Positions 22,205-36,735 of a stretch of 64,000 bases of DNA are shown piece after piece. The translations under genes and the position numbers were made by a program. The DNA is from Telopea speciosissima (Eukaryota; Streptophyta; Magnoliopsida; Proteales; Proteaceae), in assembly GCF_018873765.1 (NCBI RefSeq), contig NW_025317476.1:1-64000 (forward strand). Reading direction: 5' to 3'. Within the stretch, counting starts at the first letter, position 1. Every line of letters starts with the position of its first letter. Under the pieces are notes generated by a model. It did no database searches and had not been told where the DNA came from. It saw only the letters and a program-made list of their open reading frames with translations.

Positions 22205-22318
22205 TTGTAACAACCTTCCCATGTGCACATGGGTAGTTACAAGGTTGTTAGTGTAACAACCTTCCCATGTGCACATGGGTAGTTACAAGGTTGTTAGTGT
22301 AACAACCTACCCATGTGA
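22205..22318. repeat. 46-bp palindromic tandem repeat in the copia leader
   Basis: Two and a half copies of a 46-bp unit starting TGTAACAACC. Each contains the perfect palindrome CCCATGTGCACATGGG and outer arms AACAACCTT/AAGGTTGTT, so each unit can form a hairpin. Confidence 0.88.
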
Positions 22319-22325
22319 TGATGGA

Positions 22326-24008
22326 TGATGAGCACATTTATGTGTGAAATCTTAGGGCATAAAACATATATTTTACCACATTGGACAGAGTTACTCGGTG
22401 CTTTCTTGTGCTTTTCAGGTTTTAGGTGAATTCTTGTGAAAATGGAGGAGATGATGCTAAGGAAATGTTTTTAAGCTGTTTAGAGGTGTTAATGGCTTGG
22501 ATGCGTAGCCCATCGAGTCAGCTTCGCAATGGTTCAAACGGCACTTAATTCCGAGTTGAAACGAAGAAGTTACGGCCGTTTCCATAACGAAGTGTGAAAA
22601 TGGTCTGTAAGGGTTTATTTGTAATTATTGATAGTCGGACAGGGACAAAATGAAGCAAAAGTTCAGATGCCAGGAGTCTTAATGCAATAACCAGAAGTTA
22701 TATTTCTTGTACCCGAAAGATTCCATTTGGAGGGCTCTGGACAGTCCAACTTCAACTTGAGATATCTTGGGCTCCCGAACTCCAAATTGGACGAAATTTG
22801 GGTCTATTTTGGGTGATTTTTCTCAAGGAACACAATGGTGAGGCCTATATAAGCACCCCATGCTCCACGTTTTCTGAAGGACAGAATGGGTATTTTATTT
22901 ATTCTTGAAGGAATCCTAGTCATCACCCTTACTCTCTCTCTCCTCCGACTTCTCAAGGGCACTTCTGGAATTCTACTTGGGATAGATTTATTTTGAAAGA
23001 TATTCTCTCACCTATGGAAAGTTGAAAAATCAAAGATGATTTGATTTTATTGCTTGGAGAAGATATCTACAAAGAAAAGGAAGCACTTGTTAGAATTGGA
23101 AGTTTATTTTTTTAGAAATAGAAGGTCTATGTAAACAATCTTCTCTTCTTCTTCTTTCTATTTTTTTTCTTTTTTCTTAGGATTCAAGGCATTGTAAAAG
23201 AGGAAGGAGAAGAGAATATTCTCTTTTCTTAGGGAATATTTCTCCTACACTTCCCTCTTCTCTCTTCTCCTCTCTTCCCCTTATAAATACCCCTTGCCCT
23301 CTGGGTTGTAAGAAGTTAGTAGTTTTTTAGTTCAGTTTTTAGTTCAATTTTAATTCAGTTTTTTAGTGTAATTTTTACTTCATTCACTTAGTGAAATTTT
23401 CTCTTCTTTTCCTATTTTTGGCTTAAGTTCTTAGTTTTGATTTCAAGTTCTTAATTTTGATTTCATAAGTCTAGTTTAATGGTTGTAATAGTTTTAGTTT
23501 AAAGCTTCTTAGTCTAAGTTCCTATGTTGATGACAAGACATGGAGATTTAGAAGAGAAAGCCATGGTGAGTTTATTTAAGTATTCAAGCACATCAAGGTA
23601 TCTCATTCTTTAAACCCTTAATCTCATTCTCCCTCTCCTCTATCTCTCTCTATCTTCTTCTTCTTCTCCCTCTATTTCTTTTATTTTTTTTTGTAGGGTT
23701 GTGGTTTGTGGATGCACTTTTATTCCCTTATTCCTTTTTATGTGGTTATTATGTGTGGCTGTATTTTTATTCCTTTCAATTTGCGTTAGTCTGATAGGTT
23801 AGATGCTCATGTGTTAGGACGCCAATTTAATCCCTTAATTTTGTTAGATGCTTATGAGTTAGGATGCATTAATTTTCATTAATTTAATTAGTTTAATTTA
23901 ACACTTTAATTTGGTTCACTTTGCATTACTTTCAAGTTAGTTAAATAAAGTGGCGTATATCTCCTCGTGTTCGACCCGTACGCTTGCGGTATTATTTTAA
24001 CTCAAACA
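22326..24008 (+). mobile_element. Solo LTR (1683 bp) nested in the copia leader
   Basis: TGATGAGCACATTTATG start and TTTTAACTCAAACA end, flanked by perfect ATGGA duplications (22321-22325, 24009-24013). It carries CTTATAAATACCCC (a TATA box, about 23279-23292) and ends after GTTCGACCCGTACGC, words common in plant gypsy LTRs. No internal gypsy genes remain, as expected after LTR-LTR recombination. Confidence 0.85.
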
Positions 24009-24013
24009 ATGGA

Positions 24014-25569
24014 TTTGGTTTTATTTTGTTAATTCCAATTATTGAAACATGTATCAATGTAAGATGTGATGATTATTTTTTTTTTAATTTTAATCATGTG
24101 TGGGGGGGGGGGGGGGTGGAGCGCACGCTGGCAAGCCTCTATGCACGCCCCTCCCCCTTTTCCTTGCCCATTTACGTATTTTCTTTTCTTTTGGGCTGCT
24201 GGCTACAGTGCCAGTCGTTTCTAGCTACGGTGCCAGTGGCTAGTGCCTACGGTGCCAATCGCTTCTGCCTATGGTGCCAGTGGCTACTGTCTACGGAAAA
24301 AGCAGAATTTTGGTTTTAAAGGAAGAAAATGGGTGAAGGGATCTCTCCCTCCACTCACTTGCAATTAAAATATGATTTTAATTTTTGAGCTTGGATGCAT
24401 GTTATCACATGTGATGTGGTGGTTCAATAATTGAAGGAATCCATGTAATTTTTATTGGTTTACTTGCTTTAATGCCCATGCATGAAATTATATTATATTG
24501 TGATTATGGGAATGACATTCTAATAAGTGGATAGATTGTTTGTGTATGTGATACATGGGGTTATGGGTGGATGTGATGCTTCTCTCTCTTTCTCTCTTTC
24601 CCCCTATCTTTTTTATAAACAAATGTACTCCACCCCATGGGTAACCCAAATGGTAGGTTGGTTTCTCCATGCGGGGTTTCTTTATTATTATGGAAAGAAA
24701 AGTGTATAGAATTTTTCCTAAGTTTTCATTGTAATTTTAGAGGAGTTAGGACTCCCAGGGCATGTAGATGGTGATCCACATGTGGCACTCAAAGCTTATG
24801 GAGATGCAAGTCACCTACTTTGAAGACATGATCGGGCAGAGAAGATGATCGAGACGTGGCATCCATGACATGATAAATGCACCCAAAGTTATTAGTTTTA
24901 TTTTTATTGGGAGGGTTTTTTAATTGCTTCTAATAAAAATGCCGTCATCCCATAATCACTTTTAATTAATGTTGATTAATTATGTTGTTTAAATCTATCC
25001 ATGTATGTGAGAGTTGCTTAATCCCTCTTTAATCATAATACATGTATGATATGGACTAGTCTTAATCGGTAGACATGTCTATGGCCTCCTATTGAAGATC
25101 AATGTAGAGATTATGTGATATGCCCCGCATACGCCGATAGGACATTGCCAGGACCACTATCACATGGTTATCTATATTTACCTCTGTCTAGATACGTTAG
25201 GGTATGGATAGTGAGAGCGCACTGCGACAGTGGGCCATCTTTCATGATTCCATGATTCTAACTAATGCAATAGGTAAGTACATGACTTGGGTGTATGTCA
25301 GCCGACAAGATCTGGATATGGCACCCAAGTGTCTGAAAATATTAGAAGCCCATGAGGTAAATAGCTTAGTCCACACTACCATGGTGTGTATAATGACTCC
25401 CGACAGGGTAAGTTATGCATACAAGGGTTGTAGGTATCCAATTCATCTGTTGGGTTATGAGGGAAACCCAAATCATGAAAGACCATTGATGTGTGTATGC
25501 TCAATTTTAATTTCAATGATTGTTAATTAGCATGTGATTTTTACTTGTACATGTGTAGATAATTATACA
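24014..25569 (+). other. Long untranslated leader of copia element 1, with a minisatellite
   Basis: Contains a poly-G run (24104-24117) and four imperfect copies of a roughly 24-bp unit with GGTGCCAGTGGCT (24205-24298). An open frame of 108 codons (25204-25530; MDSESALRQWAIFHDSM...) precedes gag; I recognise no domain in it and it may be chance. Confidence 0.55.
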
Positions 25570-26878
25570 ATGACTGTCGTTAATTCCAACCTTTTAACAC
25601 TCATTAGCGAATACAAACTTAATGGTACAAACTATGTCGATTGGTACCGGAGCATTAAATTGCTCCTGACTGCTGAAGGACTATACAAAGTTCTTAATGA
25701 ACAAGTTCCTCCTCAATCCGACCCAAATGATTTTGAGGCAAATGAAGAGATGCATGAGTTCCTAATGAGGGATTCCAAAGGTCACTTTATATCCTAGGAT
25801 CGTTGGAAAATTTAGTTCTGGACTCAGTCAAGGATATACGCATTGCTAGGGGTAAGATGGATAAGCTTGCAAAATTGTTCAACAGACAGTTGACACACGC
25901 CCATTCTGATGTGGTGAGTCAAATCCACAACACCAAGATGTCCCAGGGGACTCTAGTGATGGATCATGTAATGAAAATGATCAATCTGTTTGAAAAATTA
26001 GAATCCATGGGGACTGATTTCAGCCTACGATACAAGACCGATGTGATCTTAGCGTCACTCACTTCTGCCTATGCACCCTTTAAGATGCCTGATAAGGAGA
26101 TGGAGTTCACCGAGCTTGCTAACACACTGGTAGAGGCTGAAGCGTCCTTGGAAAAGGACAAGGCTGAGATTAATGCAACTGAGGCAAAGCCTTCTTCAAG
26201 TGGGAAGAAGAAGAAAAAGGAAAATAAGGGTAAGACCCTGAAACCCAAGGGTGGGAAGTCTGGCAATAAAGGCAAAGGCAAGTGCTTCTATTGCAAGAAG
26301 GAGGGTCACTGGAAAAGAAACTGTCGTGCTTACCTGGCTACTGTGAAAAACAAGAACCTGGATGAAACAGAGGCTACTAAAGAAGGTACATGTGATGTTT
26401 ACGTTCTTTATGAGTCTAATTTATCTTTTGAACCGACCAATTATTGGTTGGTGGATAGTGGTTCCACTGTTCACATTTACAATGATTTGCAGGGGTTTAA
26501 GGAGACAAGGAACCTGAAAAGAAATGAAGTGCATCTTCGGATGGGCACTGGAGCTGAGACCATGGTGATGGCTGTGGGAACTTTTATTTTAAATTTTAGT
26601 TCTGCTAGTTTTGTTTTAAAGGATTGCTATTATGTACCCTCTTTTAAGAGGAAGATTATTTTAGTTTCAAAACTCGTTTTGGACGGATATAGTTTCTCCT
26701 TTAATTCTAAATTAATTATTCGTTTTAATAATTCTTTTGTGGTATCTGGATATATGCAAAGTGGTTTGTATTTTCTAGATTGCCCTATTAGAACGAATGT
26801 CTGTTCAAATGTTGATTTGAAATGGAAAGCAGCTCCAGTGAACTCAACATATCTATGGCATCTAAGATTAGGTCACAT
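25570..26878 (+). pseudogene. Copia gag, zinc knuckle, protease and start of integrase (frameshifted)
   Basis: Gag starts MTVVNSNLLTLISEYKLNG, with the NYVDWYRSIK region typical of copia gag. The frame shifts after 25797 (GHFIS, stop) and continues from about 25803 (ENLVLDSVKDIRIARGKMDK). A CCHC knuckle CFYCKKEGHWKRNC is at 26283-26324 after a Lys-rich tract, and the protease motif WLVDSGSTVH is at about 26447. The GAG-pre-integrase motif YLWHLRLGH follows, then the hAT-like insertion breaks the frame. One frameshift and one insertion make it inactive. Confidence 0.92.
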
Positions 26879-27874
26879 CTTAGTTAGTAAATACGCATAT
26901 TATACGCGTACCCAAATTTTTAAACTTATAATACTCCCGTCCCCGTATTTTCCCATATTTTTATAAAAAATTGTATTTTTTAATCGATCGAGTATTATAC
27001 TCGTATAATATGCGTATTATATGTATTATACATTTTTTTTAAAAAAAAAAATACCCAAAAGATTAGAATTTAGGGAAACGATTTCACTTTCCCTTTCGTC
27101 CCTTTCGATTTACGTTGAACATCCAACCGTAGCAAGCAATAGTAGCCGCCGGGCATCTCCAATCATCCTCCCCATCTCCGTTCAACAAAGCGGCACTTAA
27201 GTCTTGTACTCTCCTCTTGTTTCTCTGGTCTTTGAACTTTGATGGTGGTAGTGAAGCAAATGAATCTGGTGTGATATTGGCAAGAACGGCTCAATCTCTA
27301 TTCTATTTTATTCTTGTTTTTCTGTCTCTTGTAGCTAATGTGTACAGTGGAGATCCATATCTGGAACTCTCCCTCTTGTCTTGTGTTGATTAATTAGTGG
27401 GAACTCATCCCCCTTCACAAGAACACATCTGGTTAAAAATATATGGTTATCTCATTATAGATAATAAGAAATGTAATGTTGGAAGAATGATTTAATGATA
27501 AGGTAATCAACTTCCTCATCTCATTTTTAGACATTCATTTCTTGTAGATTATTGATATTTTGGTATGTTAAATGATAATCGTAGAGATGTTATATAGCAT
27601 ATTATATTATTGTGTTTTTTTTAGTTCATAAAATCATGATATTATTTTATTTATTAGGTGATGAATGCATGTTATATAATGAATATATGTCCATTTTTTT
27701 TAAAGTATTATTGCCGTCTATGCCGTATTATACCCGTATTAAATGCGTACCATATTATTATCGTATGCATTTTATGAAGCCGAATTTTTGAAAAGTATTA
27801 TTACCGTCTAGTCCGTTTAATTGCCGTACGTATCCGTTCCCTTTCAATTGCCGTTCCTGAACTTACTAACTAAG
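26879..27874. mobile_element. hAT-like non-autonomous element (996 bp) inside copia pol
   Basis: Terminal inverted repeats CTTAGTTAGTAA at both ends, perfect 8-bp duplications GGTCACAT (26871-26878, 27875-27882). AT-rich, with many ACGCGTA/TATACG words near both ends. Removing it and one flank restores pol codons [12 protein letters not shown]. Confidence 0.9.
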
Positions 27875-29575
27875 GGTCACATTAATGTGGACCGAATCAG
27901 TAGATTGGTGAAGGATGAGCCCTTAGAAAGTCTGAGGGTGGAACCATTCCCCACTTGTGAGTCATGCCTTCAGGGTAAAATGACCAAGAAACCCTTTAGC
28001 AATAAAGGTACTAGAGCCACAGATCGGTTGGAGTTGATACACACTGACGTGTGTGGACCCATAAACATACAAGCGAGGTATGGGTATGAGTACTTTATTA
28101 CGTTCACCGATGATTACTCTAGATATGGATACATATACTTGATGCGGAGGAAATCGGAAGCCTTTGATAAATTCAAAGAATTCCAAGCCGAGGTCGAAAG
28201 ACAGCTCGATAAACGCATCAAGTCCTTACGATCAGATCATGGAGGGGAGTATCTATCGGATGAGTTTAAAGATCATCTCATATCCCAAGGGATAATGAGG
28301 CAACTAACTAATTCAGGCACACCACAACAAATTGGTGTATCCGAACGACGCAATAGAACCCTATTGGATATGGTCCGGATGATGCTCACTTATAGTGAGC
28401 TGCCTCTCTCTTTCTGGGGGTATGCTTTAGAAACGACAATTTACATCTTGAATAGGGTTCCATCCAAGTCTGTAGCCAAGACACCCTTTGAGTTATGGAA
28501 AGGGCGTAAGCCCAGTATTCAACACTTTAGGGTATGGGGTTGCATAGCACATATACGAAAGTAACAAACAGACAAGTTGGAATCCAGGACTTCAAGATGC
28601 CATTTCATAGGCTACCCCAAAGGCACGATAGGCTATTATTTCTATGACCTAGTTGACCAGAAGGTCATTGTAAGTAAACACGTCACATTTCTGAAGGAAG
28701 AAATGGTGACCCAGAGGTCCGAACCAGTAGTCATTAAAGAGCTATCAAATAGCTCAGAAACGTCACTTCCTGAAGTGAGACCAATTGGCATACCCGCTGA
28801 AATACCAACACCTGAAGAACCTCGACGCGGTGGGAGGACTATTAGACCACCCACCAGGTTTACTCTTCTAACCGAAGAGAAAACTGTGGAAGAGTTCCAC
28901 ATGGTATCGGTTGAATCGGATGATGATCCGATGACATACTCTGAGGCTCTAAAGGATGTTGATGCCACTAGGTGGCTGGAGGCAATGCACTCTGAAATCG
29001 ATTCGATGCGTTCCAACAAGGTCTGGACTCTAGTCGATCCACCACTTGGCATCAAGCCAATTGGATGTAAATGGATCTTCAAGAAGAAGAAGGGCGCAGA
29101 TGGAAAGGTCGAAAGATTCAAAGCGAGACTGGTGGCAAAGGGCTATACCCAGAAAGAGGGCATAGACTATGAGGAAACCTTTTCACCAATGGCGATGATG
29201 AAATCCATCAGGATTTTATTAGCTATCGTTGCACACTTTGATTATGAAATCTGGTAGATGGATGTGCAGACTGCATTTCTGAATGGATTCCTTCAAGAGG
29301 AAATCTACATGGAACAGCCAGAGGGGTTCTCTTCCTTAAATGAAGAAACAAAGGTGTGCAAATTACAGAGGTCCATTTATGGGCTGAAGCAGGCTTCCAG
29401 GAGCAGGAACATCAGGTTTGATCAATCAATCAAATCGTTTGGTTTTGATCAAAACATGGATGAACCATGCGTTTACAAGAAGATCAGTGGGAGGGCAATA
29501 TGTTTTCTTGTTTTATACGTAGATGACATATTGCTGATTGGTAACGATGTAGGATTCTTTTCATCAGTAAAATAG
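27875..29575 (+). pseudogene. Copia integrase and reverse transcriptase, three stops
   Basis: Integrase: [10 protein letters not shown], zinc site C..C ([14 protein letters not shown]), then TDVCGPI and DDYSRYGY, and [13 protein letters not shown]. Stop TAA at 28562-28564 just after HIRK. RT: SEIDSMRSNKVWTLVDPP, KWIFKKKKGADGKVERFKAR, LVAKGYTQKEGIDYEETFSP, then TAG at 29255 replacing a Gln (EIW-stop-MDVQTAFLNG). The catalytic YVDDILLIG is at about 29515. Another TAG at 29573-29575 (SVK-stop-W) also occurs in copia element 2. A Trp usual after ASRS is Arg here. Confidence 0.92.
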
Positions 29576-29596
29576 TGGTTTTTCACAACGTTTTCG

Positions 29597-30327
29597 ATGA
29601 AAGACCTTGGTGAAGCTAGCTATATCCTTGAGATCAAACTTGTAAGAGATCGCCAGAAAAGGATGCTAGGCTTGTCACAGGCTACCTATATAAACAAAGT
29701 CCTAGCCAAATTTAGTATGGAGAACTCCAAGAGGGGAAGTGTTCCCTTCAGGCATGGAGTCAGCCTTTCCAGATCTCAATGTCCTCTGTCTCAGACGGAC
29801 ATTGAAGAGATGAAGAGGATTCCCTATGCCTCAGCAGTAGGAAGTCTAATGTACGCTATGTTACGTACGAGGCTGGACGTTTGCTATGCAGTAGGTATTA
29901 TGAGTCATTACGAGTCTAACGAGTGGAGGTGGCAGTGTATGGAGGAGTACAAAATAGAAATCTACAGCCGATCCCTATTTTTATGAACACCTTGCATCAT
30001 ATGATGCGGCTAATAAGGTGTTTGGGTTAGGAAGTTCGTAACATTTCTGGAGTAGTCCCTAATCTTGTCAAGGGCCCCATTCCCCTGTTATATGACAACA
30101 GAGGGGCCATTGCACAAGCTAAGGAGCCTAGGGCTCATCAAAGGAACAAGCACGTGTAGCGGAAGTATCACCTCATCAGAGAGATTATTCAGCAGGGCGA
30201 CGTGAGTATCTCCAAAGTGGACACAACTAAAAATGTGTCTGATGCCATGACAAAGGGTTTGTCACCAGGAGTGTTTGAGAAACACATGGAAGGCATAGGC
30301 TTAAAATGTATGGGGAATTGGCTTTGA
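29597..30327 (+). pseudogene. End of copia RT and remnant RNase H
   Basis: RT continues MKDLGEASYIL, LSQATYINKVL, then YASAVGSLMYAM and DVCYAVGIMSHY. Most of the N-terminal RNase H is absent: after unrelated codons the pattern resumes at about 30078 with GPIPLLYDNRGAIAQAKEP, NKHV, a TAG, RKYHLIREI and KVDTTKNVSDAMTKGL, ending LKCMGNWL. The catalytic residues before YDN are missing. Copia element 2 has the same arrangement. Confidence 0.88.
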
Positions 30328-30329
30328 TG

Positions 30330-30343
30330 TACAAATGGGAGAT
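30330..30343 (+). other. Polypurine tract of copia element 1
   Basis: ACAAATGGGAGAT lies directly before the TGTTGGACAAG of the 3' LTR; the same position in element 2 reads ACAAGTGGGAGAT. Confidence 0.75.
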
Positions 30344-31990
30344 TGTTGGACAAGTGTGTGTCCATCAAACCCAGTTCGGTCCGGTTCAACCCGGTTCACC
30401 TTTGTATTGAACATTTATACATTTTAGTTTAATATTGTCACATGCGATATAAACTTTTTGAGCATTATGTGTCCGTAAGTTATACTTAAAATGGTAGTCG
30501 CGACTAGGGTTTGGGCTGGGCACCCTTATCAAATGGTCGTCGCATTGGGTATGCCTAAACATGTGATGTCAGGGTACGGATGCGAGTGCTCACATGTTTG
30601 ATGTGTGCATTGGCGAAGAATCTACTTTGTTGATTCCCTCATGTATTACTGCCAGATGTAGGAAGGGATAGACATGTGTCACCGACACCCTGTACCTGGG
30701 GAACCCTGTCACTGCAAAGTGTGATCGCCTTCTTTGGTTCATCAATGACTGAGACTCAAGCGAGTCAAAGTCTTTATTCTGAGAATACGTGAACACTTTG
30801 TGAGTGAAGGAGTTATCCAACACGGTCACCACGCCCGATTGGGGAACACCAAGATAGAGACTGTTTGTGCATGGTCGGATCGTAACTGGATCCAAAGGCC
30901 GTTTTGGAAATGATTTTGCAAAAATCTATTTTACATAAAATGATACATTATTTATAATTATTTGAAAAAAATATTTTATCGAGTTTTGCGGGACCCGAGC
31001 AGGTGAACAGATGCTCGTATATGGACATGTACTATGGATTAGGGTTTGGCAGTACATGTGTACATGCCCTAGATTCCATAACGATGGTGTTGATTAGTGG
31101 GGGGTTATATATGATAAATAGTTATCATATAGGGAGTTGTTTGGAATTTGCTAATTTAATTAGTACTTTATTTAATTAATGGATATGGTGCTAATTGTAA
31201 TTATCCATTAAATATTAAATAAAGTAATTAATTAATACATTCCCTCTTAGATTCTGCTTCTTCACCTGTGTAGCACTTTGAGTTTAAACAGAACTGCCAG
31301 ACCGAGAGAGAGAGAGTATGACTCTCACTAGGATTAATTAATCCATCAGGGTTTTTTAATTAAACCCTAGGCTTATATATAGGGGACCAAAACGCAGAAG
31401 GGAGAGCTAGCTCTCCACATTTTTGGCAGACACTCTCTTTCCTACGTTTTGGTCTCTCTCTCTCCCTCTTGTGATCTCTTTTCTTCTTCTTGCTTCTCTC
31501 ATCTGTGTTTGAGAGTTAGGGTTTGAGAAACCCTAGATTTGTGCTGAAGTGTTCGAGATCATCTGGGATTAGCTTGAAGAACCTTGGTAGCACCATTGGA
31601 GGTTCAGATCTGTTTGCTTGGAGCGCTCAATAGAGGAAGAACCATTGTCTATTTGAGGAGCAACACTTGAGGCTCACCAGGTTAGCAATTCTTGTTTAAT
31701 TCCTTAAGTTATTAATTATTAATATTTATAGGATGCGAAAGAAACTCGAATCGATTTATTTCCATTTTGCATTCGAGTATGGGATGGATCCCTCTTGCCA
31801 TGTGATGGATTAGAGATGTTGTTTCTCTGTCCCTAATGTGCTCTATAATTGGAAGGAGAAACCCTAACAGGGTTGCACCAGGGTTCCCATGGGCAACCAT
31901 GGGAAAGCCTAAAAATTAAAATCTAATTAGTTTATAATTGGTTTCCCTAGGGAACCATGGTTTTATCCCTGGACTGTAGTTTGGCCTACA
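30344..31990 (+). repeat. 3' LTR of copia element 1
   Basis: 1647 bp, TGTTGGACAAGTGTG to TTTGGCCTACA, closely similar to the 5' LTR but lacking the segment equivalent to 21959-22033 and some bases near 21895-21912. Followed by CCGGA. Confidence 0.93.
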
Positions 31991-32188
31991 CCGGATACCC
32001 CAACACTCCCCCCACGAGGTGTGTTTGTAAGGTACATCTGTCCCACATGGTGGGCTTCTATTTGGTACAGGAACGGATCCCAATTCCTTTAAGCCACAAG
32101 TGAACCATGTTGTCTCTGAAGTCCACATAATTACTTTAGAAGTACATCCACAATAACTACTTTAGAAGTTCATCAATACCAAGTATCC

Positions 32189-32343
32189 GGATCCTCTAAT
32201 TCCGAGCTGCCTCTACTGTCATGGGCCTTAGACACAGCAAACCGGTCTTACCCTTGCTCGGGCAGGGGTAGGGTAGTCTTTTTTCCATTTGCCATGTCTA
32301 GGGCGTACACGATAGTACGGGTAACTCGACAGTAGAGGACCCC
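32189..32343. mobile_element. GGATCCTCT-type MITE near exon 3
   Basis: GGATCCTCTAATTCCGAGCT at the left pairs with AACTCGACAGTAGAGGACCC at the right. Related by its ends to the element at 38143-38314. Confidence 0.65.
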
Positions 32344-32441
32344 GAGGCACCTTGGTTTTCACCCCTCCGCTTCTATCTCTGAGTCTTTCTCTATCTCAAT
32401 CAATCCCTCTGATGATTGTTACGATGATATTGTTGGGATAA

Positions 32442-34801
<2,360 letters not shown>

Positions 34802-36603
34802 CATTTTAATTTTTAAACACTTCTCTCGAGTTGGTAAGCATTGATGACCAACGAAGATTTGGAGATTTATGATTTGTGTGTATTTATTATATGGGATTTT
34901 TGTATTGACACCCGTTAAGGTGTTAAATATTTGTGATCTTACTGGTGGAATATGTCCATCAAACCCAAATATTTTTGTAATAAATAAATTTAATTTTAAT
35001 TATTATATGAATTTATTTAGGGGCTTATATGTTTAATTCATGGGTTTTCATCAAAAACAGTTCTCGACTAGGGATAGTATCGGACATTCTGTTCATATGA
35101 TCGTTACATTGTATGTCACTAGAAATGCTGCTTTTGGGTATAAATGTAAGTATACATCGTTAGTGTGTATGGAAAAGAATTTAGTATAAATTTTCACATG
35201 TGATACTGTCTGTCGTATTAAGGAGAAATGTGTACTCATCACTAGTTGACCTTTTGATCTGAGAGATCCTCCTCGTTACGGTGTTACATTATGGGTTTTA
35301 GTATAACAATGGTTTATGCCATTAGGATTATAAATCGGTATGTTGGATTTGTGATGGCGCATCGTGAATGAAAGAGATGCTCAACATGGAATCTGCTACC
35401 CTTGATTGGGGAATATAAGTTATAAAGAAAGTTTGTGATCAATCGGATTGGGATATGATACCAGTGGAGTTTCAAGTGATCACGCATAAAAAATCAAGAT
35501 CTTCAATTGATTGCTGACTCAAGATCTGCGACAACAGTGAAAAGTCCAAATTACCCCTGTATTTTGGGCACAGGTATTACAATAAAGTGACAGTAATATT
35601 CTACCAACTTGGAGAAGTTTTCTAAGCAAGTCATCAATTTTTATTACATGAACGCATGATTTGGCAATTTTGACCATTGGATATTGAGGGACTAGTCTAC
35701 ATCTATGTTAGTTAAAATGTATTTGAAATGCAAATAAAACAATTGTCCAAATTTTCCCGTTTAAAACGTGATATGCCGTATTGAGTTGCCAGATATGAGA
35801 AAAAAGGTATTCATATAAAACACGTTTAACATGTTTGATGTCATGTGGACTATATATCGGTGTGCTGGATTTATAATGGCGCATCGTGAACGAAAAAGAT
35901 GCTCAGCATGGAATCCACTACTCTTAATTGGGGAATATCAATTGGAGAGAAAGTCTCTGATCAATTGGATTGGGATCTGGTACCAGTGGCGATTTTGTAA
36001 GGAGGGTGTTGAAGTTGAGGAGAAGGGAGGTGAGCAATGGCAGTGGAGTGTACTAGAATTACAACTGGGGTCAATCCAAGGGGTTTGGGTAGGGGACAGG
36101 GACGGGTGCGGGTTGCAGGAAGGGCGATGGAGGGATGGGGCGATGGGGTGATGGTCCGTTGTTTGCCCTGCAAATGCGACTCTATTGGAAAAGAAATAGG
36201 GTTGATTTGAGTTGTTAAATAAGAGATTTATAAAAGAGTGTTAAAATTATCTCTTTACCCCTTATTTTCATCGATTAAAACACATGTTTATTAAAGTTCA
36301 GCAGAAAAATGAAAAAAAAAAAAGTGTTTTTGCCCGTAATCCATAACAAACTCATGTAATTTTTGGGGTTTTTTCATTTATTTTAAATAAAAACAAGTTT
36401 CATAAATGATACCTAACATATGAAAAATTGTCAAAAAATGAAAATAAAAATGATACCAAAAATACTCTAAGAAGCCTTATCCAAAAAGGTCCAGGCTGGT
36501 ATGCTCGGATCCAAGACAGTGTGCTTTCATAAGGATCTATTCTTATTCTCTTCTATGCAGTACCAAGTGAGGGATCTATTTCATAAAGCTTGATAGAATG
36601 TTT
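34802..36603. repeat. Decayed LTR-like sequence with a direct repeat
   Basis: Two copies of a roughly 135-bp segment (about 35338-35475 and 35858-35993) share GATGGCGCATCGTGAA and ACCAGTGG. The surrounding AT-rich sequence with TGTTCATATGATCGTTAC resembles plant LTRs. No intact gene. Confidence 0.55.
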
Positions 36604-36735
36604 TGTTGGGGTTCCACGCGAGAGCAATAATCCCACATCAAAAGTGAATAGCTTGATGTGGAGACTTATAGGTACTTGGACACACTCTCCTTAACGGAAA
36701 CTTTTGAGGATGAGTTCTACCTAAGCTTCCTAACA
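36604..36735. mobile_element. TRIM-like solo LTR (132 bp)
   Basis: TGTTGGGGTTCCACGCGAGA start, CTAAGCTTCCTAACA end, perfect 5-bp duplication TGTTT (36599-36603, 36736-36740). The GAGACTTATAGGTACTTGGA phrase is inside. Confidence 0.85.

Larger units (their letters stand above)
20372..31990 (+). mobile_element. Ty1-copia retrotransposon, 11.6 kb with nested insertions, decayed
   Basis: Two long LTRs (20372-22094 and 30344-31990), TG...CA ends, perfect target duplication CCGGA (20367-20371, 31991-31995), a tRNA-Met primer site, then gag, protease, integrase, RT and partial RNase H in copia order. Coding is broken: a frameshift in gag (near 25797), a hAT-like element inside pol (26879-27874), and stops at 28562 (TAA), 29255 (TAG) and 29573 (TAG). 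RNase H is collapsed. Stripped of a 1.68-kb solo LTR and the 1.0-kb element, it would be about 9 kb. It lies in intron 2 of the CCoAOMT-like gene, same strand. Long LTRs suggest the Angela/Tork side of copia, but clade is not established. Confidence 0.93.

Noticed and set aside
22205-22318. CRISPR-like array from regular palindromic repeats
   Set aside because: Only 2.5 units, no spacers, eukaryotic retrotransposon leader.
35831-36151. 106-codon plus-strand frame
   Set aside because: Lies in a duplicated LTR-like segment, Trp/Gly-rich through simple sequence, no family resemblance.
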